A stretch of DNA of 64,000 bases from positions 209,848-273,847 of the forward strand of contig NZ_JADNRM010000001.1 of assembly GCF_021730445.1 (NCBI RefSeq), read 5' to 3'. Position 1 is the stretch's first letter. Each line of letters begins with the position of its first letter. Position numbers and translations under genes: made by a program. The stretch is from Phocaeicola faecalis. Lineage in GTDB: Bacteria > Bacteroidota > Bacteroidia > Bacteroidales > Bacteroidaceae. The notes beneath the pieces were generated by a model. The model saw only the letters and a list, made by a program, of their open reading frames with translations, was not told where the DNA came from and did not search any database. Below, piece by piece: positions 26,503 to 34,967 of this stretch.

Positions 26503-28983
26503 ATGGTTAAAAGAAAAAAGACAGAGGATATTTTGATGAATACAGATGCTGATGACATCTCTATGCTGGCTGAAATCCAAACCGATTTGGAAGACATATC
26601 TGCAATCGAATTTGAAAAAGAGATTCCCATAATGCCTTTGCGCAATATGGTCATGTTTCCATCGGTAGTCATGCCTGTAACTATCGGACGTCCCAGTACG
26701 TTGAGACTGGTCAACGCTGCCTATAAGAAAAAACAACCCATAGCCGTTGTCTGCCAAATACAAGGAGATTTGGATGACCCGGGATTTGCCGACCTATACC
26801 ATGTGGGAGTCATTGCAAAGATTCTCCGTGTTTTTGAAATGCCGGGCGGCAATACCACCGTTATCATGCAGTCCAATGGTCCCAAAATCCATCTGGACAA
26901 CATAACCAGAGCTGTTCCTTATTTAAAAGGAACGGTTACAGCTATCCACGAGAATTATGAAGAGCAGGACAGCGACGAATTCAAAGCCCTGATAGATACC
27001 TGCAAAGACTTGACAGCCAAATTTATTGACGTTTCGGAAAAGCTCAGTCCTGATACGGTATTTGCTATAAAGAATCTGGACAACCCGGAAATTCTAGTTA
27101 ACTTTATCAGTTCAAACTTCCCTTTTGCTGTTGAAGAAAAAATAGAATTGCTGAAATATGACGTATTGAAAGAGCGTATGTATCGCCTTATTCAGATATT
27201 GAACCGCGAAGTGCAGTTGGCCAATATCAAACAAAACATCCAGATACGTACCCGCGAGGATATCGACCGCCAACAACGCGAATACTTCCTGCAACAGCAA
27301 ATAAAGAATATTCAGGATGAATTGGGAGGTGGACAAGAAGACGAGATTGATGAATTGCGTCAGAAAGGCCAGTCCAAGAGATGGGGAAAGGAAGTGGCAG
27401 AACTCTTTGAGAAAGAACTGTCCAAGCTGGAGCGTATCAACTCGCAATCTCCTGATTTTAATGTGCAGCTCACTTATTTGCAAACATTGCTGGCCTTGCC
27501 TTGGGAGTCATACACTACAGACAACCTGAATATCAATAATGCAGAAAAGACTTTGAACAAAGACCATTATGGATTGGAAAAGGTGAAAGAACGTATCTTG
27601 GAACATTTGGCTGTGCTGAAGTTGAGAGGCAATATGAAATCACCTATCATTTGTCTTTATGGCCCTCCGGGAGTAGGTAAAACATCTTTAGGACGTTCTA
27701 TCGCATCTGCCTTGAAACGTAAATATGTGCGTATGTCATTAGGCGGCGTACATGATGAGGCTGAAATCAGAGGACACCGCAAAACTTACATCGGCGCTAT
27801 GCCCGGCCGTATCATCAAAAGTTTGATTAAAGCCGAATCGTCCAATCCGGTGATTATTCTGGATGAGATAGACAAACTGGGCAGCGACCATCGCGGAGAT
27901 CCCAGTTCGGCTATGCTGGAAGTACTTGACCCTGAACAAAACAACACGTTCCATGATAATTATCTGGACGTGGACTATGATTTATCCAAAGTCATGTTTA
28001 TTGCCACTGCCAACAACCTCGGCACAATCCCTTCTCCATTGCTCGACCGTATGGAGTTGATTGAGGTGAGCGGATACATCACAGAGGAAAAAGTGGAAAT
28101 CGCCCGCCGTCACCTCGTACCGAAAGAGCTGGAAGCCAACGGCATAAAGAAAGGATATGTAAAGTTCAGCAAACAGGCTTTGGAATATATCATCGAAAAT
28201 TACACACGTGAAAGCGGTGTGCGCGAGCTCGAAAAAAAGATAAACAAAATCATGCGCAAGATTGCCTTGCAGTTTGCACGTGACGGCTTCGAGCTGGTGC
28301 ATGAAATCAAGCCTGATGACGTAAGAGAATACTTAGGTACTCCCGAATACAGTCGCGACAAATATCAAGGCAATGACTATGCAGGTGTAGTAACCGGACT
28401 GGCATGGACAGCCGTAGGCGGAGAAATTTTATTCGTAGAGACCAGTTTGAGCAAAGGGAAAGGCGGAAAACTCACCTTGACCGGAAACTTAGGTGACGTG
28501 ATGAAGGAGTCCGCTATGCTGGCCTTGGAATATATCAAGGCACACACACAGCTACTCAACCTGAGGGAAGATATCTTCGACAATTGGAACATACACGTCC
28601 ACGTGCCCGAAGGAGCAATTCCCAAAGACGGGCCTTCTGCCGGCATTACCATGGTCACTTCATTAGCTTCCGCCCTTACCCAGCGCAAGGTGAAAGCCAA
28701 TCTTGCCATGACAGGAGAAATCACGCTACGCGGAAAGGTATTGCCCGTAGGCGGTATCAAGGAAAAGATATTGGCAGCCAAGCGTGCCGGCATCAAGGAT
28801 ATCATTTTATGTGAAGAGAACCGCAAGAATATCGAAGAAATACAGGCGATATACTTGGAAGGAGTAACTTTCCATTATGTAAATGACATTAAAGAAGTAT
28901 TGGAACTAGCTTTGACTGACGAGAAAGTAAACGGTGCCATAGACTTTAATACTACTCATCAAACAAACGAAGAAAAGAAATAA
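26503..28983 (+). CDS. lon: ATP-dependent protease La (Lon)
   Basis: The 826-residue protein has the full Lon layout: an N-terminal LAN domain (about 40-240), coiled coil (about 245-315), AAA+ domain with Walker A GPPGVGKT (387-394) and a Ser-Lys protease domain. The catalytic Ser is S712 in PKDGPSAG and the Lys is K755 in GIKEK, 43 residues apart as in E. coli Lon. It degrades misfolded and some regulatory proteins in the cytoplasm. The first ~38 residues are extra and acidic; the ATG at 26539 (MNTDADD) is a possible alternative start. tgt follows after 2 bp and lptG-like after a further 10 bp, so the three probably share a transcript. Confidence 0.96.
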   Translation: MVKRKKTEDILMNTDADDISMLAEIQTDLEDISAIEFEKEIPIMPLRNMVMFPSVVMPVTIGRPSTLRLVNAAYKKKQPIAVVCQIQGDLDDPGFADLYHVGVIAKILRVFEMPGGNTTVIMQSNGPKIHLDNITRAVPYLKGTVTAIHENYEEQDSDEFKALIDTCKDLTAKFIDVSEKLSPDTVFAIKNLDNPEILVNFISSNFPFAVEEKIELLKYDVLKERMYRLIQILNREVQLANIKQNIQIRTREDIDRQQREYFLQQQIKNIQDELGGGQEDEIDELRQKGQSKRWGKEVAELFEKELSKLERINSQSPDFNVQLTYLQTLLALPWESYTTDNLNINNAEKTLNKDHYGLEKVKERILEHLAVLKLRGNMKSPIICLYGPPGVGKTSLGRSIASALKRKYVRMSLGGVHDEAEIRGHRKTYIGAMPGRIIKSLIKAESSNPVIILDEIDKLGSDHRGDPSSAMLEVLDPEQNNTFHDNYLDVDYDLSKVMFIATANNLGTIPSPLLDRMELIEVSGYITEEKVEIARRHLVPKELEANGIKKGYVKFSKQALEYIIENYTRESGVRELEKKINKIMRKIALQFARDGFELVHEIKPDDVREYLGTPEYSRDKYQGNDYAGVVTGLAWTAVGGEILFVETSLSKGKGGKLTLTGNLGDVMKESAMLALEYIKAHTQLLNLREDIFDNWNIHVHVPEGAIPKDGPSAGITMVTSLASALTQRKVKANLAMTGEITLRGKVLPVGGIKEKILAAKRAGIKDIILCEENRKNIEEIQAIYLEGVTFHYVNDIKEVLELALTDEKVNGAIDFNTTHQTNEEKK

Positions 28984-28985
28984 AT

Positions 28986-30116
28986 ATGACTTTTGACTTA
29001 CAATATACAGACCCCAAATCTAATGCCCGTGCCGGGATTATCACCACAGACCACGGACAGATAGAAACTCCTATTTTCATGCCGGTAGGCACGTTGGGAA
29101 CAGTTAAGGGCGTGCATTTACATGAGTTGAAAGACGATATTAAGGCACAGATTATATTAGGAAACACGTACCATTTATATCTGCGGCCGGGACTGGATAT
29201 CATCGAACGTGCCGGTGGCCTGCATAAGTTTAACGGTTTCGACCGCCCTATGCTGACCGACAGTGGCGGCTTTCAGGTGTTCTCTTTGTCGGGCATCCGC
29301 AAGATGCGCGAGGAAGGTGTGGAATTTCGTTCACACATCGATGGTTCCAAGCACATGTTCACCCCTGAAAAGGTAATGGATATCGAACGTACCATCGGAG
29401 CGGATATTATGATGGCTTTTGACGAATGTACTCCGGGCACCGCCGATTACGAGTATGCAAAGAAATCGATGCAACTCACCCATCGCTGGCTGGACCGCTG
29501 CTTGAAACGTTTCAACGAAACAGAACCCAAATACGGATATAAGCAGTCATTGTTCCCTATCGTACAGGGTTGTGTATATCCCGACCTCCGCAAGCAATCG
29601 GCGGAATTTATAGCATCAAAAGGTGCTGACGGCAATGCTATCGGAGGATTGGCAGTGGGTGAACCGACCGAAAAGATGTACGAGATGATTGAGGTAGTCA
29701 ACGAAATTCTGCCTAAAGACAAGCCTCGCTATCTGATGGGAGTCGGTACTCCAATAAATATATTGGAAGGAATAGAACGCGGTGTGGATATGTTTGACTG
29801 CGTGATGCCTACCCGTAACGGACGAAACGGAATGCTTTTTACCAAAGACGGAATCATGAATATGCGTAATAAGAAATGGGAAGATGATTATTCGCCCATC
29901 GAGGCCGACGGCGCATCGTATGTAGATACCATGTATAGCCGTGCTTATCTGCGCCACTTATTCCATGCACAAGAGTTGCTGGCCATGCAAATTGCTTCCA
30001 TCCACAATTTGGCATTCTATCTGTGGCTGGCAGGTGAAGCACGCAAGCATATCATTGCCGGTGACTTCTCTACATGGAAACCAATGATGGTAAAGCGCTT
30101 ATCCACAAGATTATAA
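28986..30116 (+). CDS. tgt: tRNA-guanine transglycosylase, zinc-site cysteines absent
   Basis: This 376-residue enzyme exchanges G34 of GUN-anticodon tRNAs for the queuine precursor preQ1. Active-site motifs are present: TDSGGFQVFS with D92, QG(G/C) as IVQGCVYP, GGLAVGE and FDCVMPTRNGRNG near 270-282 with the nucleophilic Asp. The C-terminal zinc site (CxCxxC plus His in well-studied bacterial enzymes) has changed: the aligned stretch before YSRAYLRHL reads ADGASYVDT with no Cys. The partner His in SIHNLAFY remains. The barrel fold may be stabilised another way. It is transcribed directly after lon. Confidence 0.93.
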   Translation: MTFDLQYTDPKSNARAGIITTDHGQIETPIFMPVGTLGTVKGVHLHELKDDIKAQIILGNTYHLYLRPGLDIIERAGGLHKFNGFDRPMLTDSGGFQVFSLSGIRKMREEGVEFRSHIDGSKHMFTPEKVMDIERTIGADIMMAFDECTPGTADYEYAKKSMQLTHRWLDRCLKRFNETEPKYGYKQSLFPIVQGCVYPDLRKQSAEFIASKGADGNAIGGLAVGEPTEKMYEMIEVVNEILPKDKPRYLMGVGTPINILEGIERGVDMFDCVMPTRNGRNGMLFTKDGIMNMRNKKWEDDYSPIEADGASYVDTMYSRAYLRHLFHAQELLAMQIASIHNLAFYLWLAGEARKHIIAGDFSTWKPMMVKRLSTRL

Positions 30117-30126
30117 TTTATAGAAA

Positions 30127-31296
30127 ATGAAGAATTGGTTCAAGAAGAGCACAGGTAAATTCACGAAAGATGAAGAGCAGTCGCAGACTGGCAACAAACA
30201 CTTGCAAAGCAGATGGCTCAAGAGGCTGGATGTATATATCATCAAGAAGTTTCTCGGGACCTACTTCTTTGCCATTGCATTGATTATTTCCATTGCAGTA
30301 GTGTTTGACGTGAACGAGAATATCGACAGGTTTATCAATAATAAGGCACCGCTGAAAGCTATCGTCTTTGATTATTACATGAACTTTATTCCTTATTTCT
30401 CCAATCTGCTCAGCCCGCTTTTTGTCTTTATTGCCGTTATCTTCTTTACTTCCAAACTGGCGGAGAATTCAGAAATCATTGCCATGTTCTCTACAGGAAT
30501 GAGTTTCAAGCGAATGATGCGGCCGTATATGATTTCAGCAGCCATTATCTCTGTAGTAGCTTATGGACTGGGTGCATACGTCATCCCCAAAGGAAATGTG
30601 ACACGACTCGACTTTGAAGACCGCTATAAAAAGAAAAAGAAGGTGGAGTATGTACGCAATGTGCAGATGGAAGTCGACAGTGGTGTAATTGCTTACATTG
30701 AACGCTATGAAAATTATAACAAGACAGGCTACCGTTTCTCTTTGGACAAATTTAAGGATAAAAAATTGGTATCCCATCTCACCGCACGGAGCATTACCTA
30801 TGATACAGCCAGTGTACACAAATGGATTATCAAGAACTACATGATTCGGGAAATGGACGGTATGCGTGAAAAAATCAGTAAAGGCGACCGGATGGACAGT
30901 ATCATAAAAATGGAGCCGCAAGACTTCCTTATTATGAAAAATCAGCAGCAGACAATGACCAGTCCTGCCCTGAAGAGCTATATTGACAAGCAAAAGAAAC
31001 GTGGTTTTGCCAATATCAAAGAGTTTGAAATTGAATACTACCAACGTATCGCCATGTCTTTTGCCGCCTTTATTCTGACTACCATCGGTGTTTCACTGTC
31101 ATCCCGTAAGGTTAAAGGAGGAATGGGACTGAATTTGGGTGTAGGTTTGGCCTTAAGCTTCTCTTACATTCTATTCCAAACGGTTTCCGCAACTTTTGCC
31201 ATCAATGGAAATACTCCCCCGATTGTGGCAGTATGGATACCTAATATACTCTATACATTAATAGCAATCTACTTATACAGAAAAGCTCCTAAATAA
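30127..31296 (+). CDS. LptF/LptG-family lipopolysaccharide export permease
   Basis: The 389-residue YjgP/YjgQ-type protein has three N-terminal helices (about 37-57, 78-98 and 120-145), a beta-jellyroll periplasmic domain (about 150-300) and three C-terminal helices (from about 300). In Lpt systems two such proteins and the ATPase LptB lift LPS from the inner membrane. Only one is encoded here, so its partner is elsewhere. The first ~30 residues are a basic, charged cytoplasmic extension. It sits 10 bp after tgt. Its last codons form one arm of a terminator shared with the opposing HAD gene. Confidence 0.88.
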   Translation: MKNWFKKSTGKFTKDEEQSQTGNKHLQSRWLKRLDVYIIKKFLGTYFFAIALIISIAVVFDVNENIDRFINNKAPLKAIVFDYYMNFIPYFSNLLSPLFVFIAVIFFTSKLAENSEIIAMFSTGMSFKRMMRPYMISAAIISVVAYGLGAYVIPKGNVTRLDFEDRYKKKKKVEYVRNVQMEVDSGVIAYIERYENYNKTGYRFSLDKFKDKKLVSHLTARSITYDTASVHKWIIKNYMIREMDGMREKISKGDRMDSIIKMEPQDFLIMKNQQQTMTSPALKSYIDKQKKRGFANIKEFEIEYYQRIAMSFAAFILTTIGVSLSSRKVKGGMGLNLGVGLALSFSYILFQTVSATFAINGNTPPIVAVWIPNILYTLIAIYLYRKAPK

Positions 31297-31310
31297 TTAT
31301 AGGAGCTTTT
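31281..31310. terminator. Bidirectional terminator overlapping two stop codons
   Basis: AAAAGCTCCTA pairs with TAGGAGCTTTT around a short AT loop; each arm ends in A/T runs usable on either strand. The two genes stop at 31296 and 31297, so both arms are coding. Confidence 0.85.
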
Positions 31311-31920
31311 CCAGTTTTTCACGCCAGTCTTCACCATTCGCGGGTTGCAACGTGACAAAGCCAAGTTCTTTGCCTACGGCTATATTCGAAGCACCGTCAT
31401 CCACAAAAACAGTTTCAGAAGGATTCAGCGCAGCATCCCTTACCATATATTCAAAGATTCCCCGATTGGGCTTTACACATTTCACTTCATAAGAAGCATA
31501 TATCTTATCCACATAATCGTCCAGCGGACGGCCTGCAGGTGTAAATTCCTTGCTACGCGCCCATCCCATAATATATGGATTGGTATTGCTTAATATATAA
31601 ACATTGTATTTACGTTGGCGAAGGGTATTCAAATAGTCCAATTTATACTGTTCCACAGCAGTAATAAATCCTCTCCATCCTAATTCCACCTCTTTGTATG
31701 TCAGTTCCTTGCCACAACTCTCACTCAGTTTCAGTCGAAAAGACTCAGCATCGATACGTCCGTCCTCCACTTCCAAAAAGATACCTTTCTGATGATACTT
31801 GTCAAGCAGATTATCCGCATCCCTCACTCCTATTTCAATAAACTTCTTCACTGCACGGTCACGGTCAATATCAATAATAACCCCGCCAAAATCAAACACA
31901 ATATTCTTTATCTGTCTCAT
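31297..31920 (-). CDS. HAD-superfamily hydrolase, YihX-like phosphatase
   Basis: The 207-residue protein has HAD motif I as FDFGGV with nucleophile D10 and Gly at the usual second Asp. This variant is seen in the YihX-like group of sugar-phosphate phosphatases. A helical cap (about 18-90), motif II ILSNT, a motif III Lys in VKPN and motif IV FVDDGASN follow. It is cytoplasmic; the substrate is unknown. It ends against the LptF/G gene with no gap. Confidence 0.87.
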   Translation of the reverse strand: MRQIKNIVFDFGGVIIDIDRDRAVKKFIEIGVRDADNLLDKYHQKGIFLEVEDGRIDAESFRLKLSESCGKELTYKEVELGWRGFITAVEQYKLDYLNTLRQRKYNVYILSNTNPYIMGWARSKEFTPAGRPLDDYVDKIYASYEVKCVKPNRGIFEYMVRDAALNPSETVFVDDGASNIAVGKELGFVTLQPANGEDWREKLEKLL

Positions 31921-31940
31921 ACATTTTTAATTAATTATTG

Positions 31941-31948
31941 CAAAGATA
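31941..31948 (-). promoter_or_regulatory. -7 box of the HAD gene
   Basis: TATCTTTG read leftward, 21 bases before the start codon. Confidence 0.5.
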
Positions 31949-32041
31949 AGCATTTGAAAAAGAATAGAGAATGATGTAAATCAATAAAAAAGCAGTATTT
32001 TTACCTGCCAAACAGAATATCCATCCTTAAAGCAAAAACAA

Positions 32042-32806
32042 ATGAAAATAAGAAACCTACTCACCCGAAGCCTGTTTTGCCTCTTAACCTTTATATCCAG
32101 CCCTTCCTCATCCGTCTGCCTATTCTCTCAAGGAGAGCAAAACGATAAGGAACAAACGATATTAAGAATATGGAAAGCCGGAGAAACGGTCAGTCAGAAG
32201 AGTATAGCACAGTTTGGAACAGCCAATTGTTTTAAGATACAGAAGATTGACGACGCCCTCTTCAAAAGAATCTATGGAAAGTCCTATAAAACAAACTGCA
32301 CCATACCGAAGGAAGAATTACGTTATCTGAAGGTGCTCCATTATAACCTGAAAGGAGAAATATGCCTTGGTGAATTAGTCTGCAATAAAGCCATAAGCGA
32401 TGATTTAATCGAAATATTCCGAGCCTTGTATAAAGCCCGATACCCCATTGAACGAATGGTATTAATTGATGAATATGACGCAGAAGACAATCGGTCCATG
32501 CAAGCCAACAATTCCTCTTGCTTCAATTTCCGTGTTGTGCCGGGCACCCGGAAACTGTCCAATCACAGCAAAGGGCTGGCAATAGATATCAACCCGCTTT
32601 ATAATCCTTATGTCAGAACCAACAAGAACGGAAAGGTCATCATATCTCCCGAGAACGGGAAGAAATATGCAGACAGAGGCCTGTCCTTTCCCTACAAAAT
32701 AGACAAGAACGATTTATGCTATAAGGAATTCATTAAACACGGTTTCATTTGGGGAGGTGCTTGGAAGAGCCTGAAAGACTACCAGCACTTCGAAAAAGTA
32801 CGTTAG
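32042..32806 (+). CDS. Secreted M15-family peptidase (D,D-carboxypeptidase/endolysin-like)
   Basis: The 254-residue protein has an N-terminal hydrophobic signal (about 1-30) and a C-terminal M15 metallopeptidase core. The zinc motif SNHSKGLAID supplies H175 and D182, and the third ligand is H249 in DYQHFE. An ISPENGKKYADR insert follows the NP turn. The family cuts peptidoglycan peptides. The segment before it (about 40-150) resembles the DUF-type lead-in of Bacteroides M15 proteins but has no other motif. The gene stands alone, followed by a hairpin terminator. Confidence 0.82.
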   Translation: MKIRNLLTRSLFCLLTFISSPSSSVCLFSQGEQNDKEQTILRIWKAGETVSQKSIAQFGTANCFKIQKIDDALFKRIYGKSYKTNCTIPKEELRYLKVLHYNLKGEICLGELVCNKAISDDLIEIFRALYKARYPIERMVLIDEYDAEDNRSMQANNSSCFNFRVVPGTRKLSNHSKGLAIDINPLYNPYVRTNKNGKVIISPENGKKYADRGLSFPYKIDKNDLCYKEFIKHGFIWGGAWKSLKDYQHFEKVR

Positions 32807-32867
32807 TAATCCTTTTCGGACCGGGCCACTAACAGACATAAGAATAGAAGGAAAAAAGCATAAAAAA

Positions 32868-32910
32868 AGCCATGTCCTCTGTAACAGAAGTCATGGCTAT
32901 TATTTTTGTT
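32868..32910. terminator. Hairpin terminator between the M15 and redoxin genes
   Basis: AGCCATG (32868-32874) pairs with CATGGCT (32892-32898), with A-runs on the left and T-runs on the right. It lies between two convergent genes and could serve both. Confidence 0.75.
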
Positions 32911-32943
32911 GTATTTTTGTTTTTCCTTACGGAAACTCTCTTC

Positions 32944-33438
32944 TTAATTTAAATAAGAAGAAAGTTGGGATGGAGTGATGTCTTTCGCTACAATGACACC
33001 GTTTTCGTCCAAAAGAAAATTCTTAAACCCTTTATTCAAACGATAAGTTTTGAATAAATCGGAAGAATTACCTGCCAGTTCAACAAAACAATTAGATGTT
33101 GAAATCCGGTCTTTTTTAATGGTTTCGTTAAATATTGATTTAAATTCATCAAACGAAACAGAAACCATTTCCACGTTATCAGCCTGCTCTATTGCATGAT
33201 TCAAGGTAGCATTCTGCACTCTTGAAGGAGCATCATAGCTGGCCCAAAAACTAAGCAACACGTATTTACCTCTCAAATCTTTTAAGTCAATCAGTTGCTT
33301 CTCGCCGCAGATGGTAAAAGTCGGAGCTTTATCTCCTATCGTCAGCCCTTCTGTCGGCGTGTCTTTCCCTACAAATGAGAACGAAATCAAGGAACTAATG
33401 ATTAATACAACAAAAATCCACTTTACATTTTTAATCAT
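32944..33438 (-). CDS. Thioredoxin-fold (TlpA/redoxin-like) protein lacking the CxxC
   Basis: The 164-residue protein has an N-terminal signal or anchor helix (about 7-23) and a TlpA/AhpC-type fold: GDKAPTFTI, LRGKYVLLSFWAS, then the long helix and strands. In active members the segment after FWAS reads W-C-x-x-C; here residues 68-73 are YDAPSR, so both redox cysteines are gone (D69 and S72 in their place). It cannot be an ordinary disulfide reductase. It may bind or chaperone a partner. Two other cysteines (in TICGEK and SNCFVE) are not in redox positions. Confidence 0.8.
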   Translation of the reverse strand: MIKNVKWIFVVLIISSLISFSFVGKDTPTEGLTIGDKAPTFTICGEKQLIDLKDLRGKYVLLSFWASYDAPSRVQNATLNHAIEQADNVEMVSVSFDEFKSIFNETIKKDRISTSNCFVELAGNSSDLFKTYRLNKGFKNFLLDENGVIVAKDITPSQLSSYLN

Positions 33439-33549
33439 GTAATTCGGTTTTGGTTAATACTATCCGGGACTGCCCTTAAACAGTGATTCCTCCCCGGAAC
33501 ATTGTCTTTTGGCCTGATAATCAAAGCCATTATATTTGGAAATCTGCGG

Positions 33550-33557
33550 CAAAGGTA
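33550..33557 (-). promoter_or_regulatory. -7 box of the redoxin-like gene
   Basis: TACCTTTG read leftward, with a leader of about 105 bases. The rest of the gap between 33439 and 33711 shows nothing else except the serB promoter. Confidence 0.4.
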
Positions 33558-33657
33558 AGGAGTTTTTATGCGAACTCCAAGAGTTTATATCAAAAAATAT
33601 GTTATATAGCATAAAATCATCCATTCCATCGAGAAAAAAGAATCTCAAAAAGATAGC

Positions 33658-33684
33658 TTGAAAGGATTAAATTGCGTACTTTTG
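33658..33684 (+). promoter_or_regulatory. Promoter of serB (-33 TTG, -7 TACTTTTG)
   Basis: TTG at 33658-33660 and TACTTTTG at 33677-33684 are 16 bp apart. The TTG has been mistakable for a start codon in frame with serB; its role as promoter supports the ATG at 33712. Confidence 0.5.
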
Positions 33685-33711
33685 CAATCTGTAAATAGCA
33701 ACATTTTATGT

Positions 33712-34944
33712 ATGGATACAAGTACTGAACTTATTTTAATTCGTATCACCGGTTTGGACAGGCCGGGACTGACGGCTTCCATTACGGAAATACTTTCAAA
33801 ATATGATGTTACCATTTTGGATATAGGACAAGCCGATATTCATAGCACTCTTTCATTGGGTATTTTATTCAAAAGCCGGGAAAAAGATTCGGGTAATATC
33901 ATGAAAGATTTGCTATTTAATGCATCCGCTTTAGGAATTACCATCCGCTTCTACCCCATTACGGTGGAAGAATACGAGGAGTGGGTAGGAATGCAGGGAA
34001 AGAACCGCTATATCCTGACCTTGCTGGGACGTAAACTTTCTGCCAAACAGATTGCAGCCGTCACGCGCATCATTGCGGAACAAGGTTTGAACATAGATGC
34101 CATCAAACGTTTGACAGGTCGTGTTCCTTTGGACGAGCAAAAGGCAAATGTGCGTGCCTGCATTGAGTTCTCCGTTCGCGGCACTCCCCGAGACCGGGAA
34201 GAAATGCAGCGGGAACTGATGAAACTCAGCAGCGATTTGGAAATGGATTTCTCTCTCCAATTAGACAATATGTACCGACGTATGCGTCGCCTGATTTGTT
34301 TTGATATGGATTCTACACTTATCCAGACAGAATGTATCGACGAACTGGCGGAACGTGCCGGTGTGGGTGACAAAGTAAGAGAAATAACCGAACGGGCCAT
34401 GCGTGGTGAAATAGACTTTATCGAAAGTTTCACCGAACGCGTAGCTTTGTTGAAAGGTCTGGATGAGAGTGTAATGCGTGAAATTGCCGAAACCCTGCCC
34501 ATTACAGAAGGGGTGGAAAGACTCATGTTCGTATTAAAACGATATGGCTATAAAATAGCTATACTTTCGGGTGGATTCACCTATTTCGGCAACTACCTGA
34601 AACAAAAATACGGCATTGATTATGTTTACGCCAATGAACTGGAAATAGTAGACGGTAAATTAACCGGCCGCTATTTGGGGGACGTAGTAGACGGAAAGCG
34701 TAAAGCGGAATTATTAAAACTGATTGCACAAGTAGAAAAAGTAGATATCGCACAAACCATAGCCGTAGGTGACGGTGCCAATGATTTGCCCATGCTGTCT
34801 ACTGCCGGGCTAGGCATTGCATTCCATGCAAAACCCAAAGTAGTGGCGAATGCCAAACAGTCCATTAATACCATCGGACTGGATGGAGTGCTTTATTTCC
34901 TTGGCTTTAAAGATTCTTATCTGGAAGAGCGCGGCAAACTGTAA
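33712..34944 (+). CDS. serB: Phosphoserine phosphatase with N-terminal ACT domains
   Basis: The 410-residue enzyme makes L-serine from O-phosphoserine in the last step of the phosphorylated pathway. Two ACT-type regulatory domains (about 5-85 and 100-185) precede the HAD domain. The nucleophile pair is D198 and D200 in FDMDSTL, followed by LSGGFTYF and the Mg-binding GDGANDLPML. The start at ATG 33712 is preferred to an in-frame TTG at 33658 that lies in the promoter. The DEAD-box helicase gene follows after 23 bp, perhaps on the same transcript. Confidence 0.94.
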   Translation: MDTSTELILIRITGLDRPGLTASITEILSKYDVTILDIGQADIHSTLSLGILFKSREKDSGNIMKDLLFNASALGITIRFYPITVEEYEEWVGMQGKNRYILTLLGRKLSAKQIAAVTRIIAEQGLNIDAIKRLTGRVPLDEQKANVRACIEFSVRGTPRDREEMQRELMKLSSDLEMDFSLQLDNMYRRMRRLICFDMDSTLIQTECIDELAERAGVGDKVREITERAMRGEIDFIESFTERVALLKGLDESVMREIAETLPITEGVERLMFVLKRYGYKIAILSGGFTYFGNYLKQKYGIDYVYANELEIVDGKLTGRYLGDVVDGKRKAELLKLIAQVEKVDIAQTIAVGDGANDLPMLSTAGLGIAFHAKPKVVANAKQSINTIGLDGVLYFLGFKDSYLEERGKL

Positions 34945-34967
34945 GAAAGATAGTATAAAATATATAT

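Noticed and set aside
33460-33648. Small leftward open frame upstream of the redoxin-like gene
   Set aside because: It overlaps the predicted promoter and has no recognisable features.
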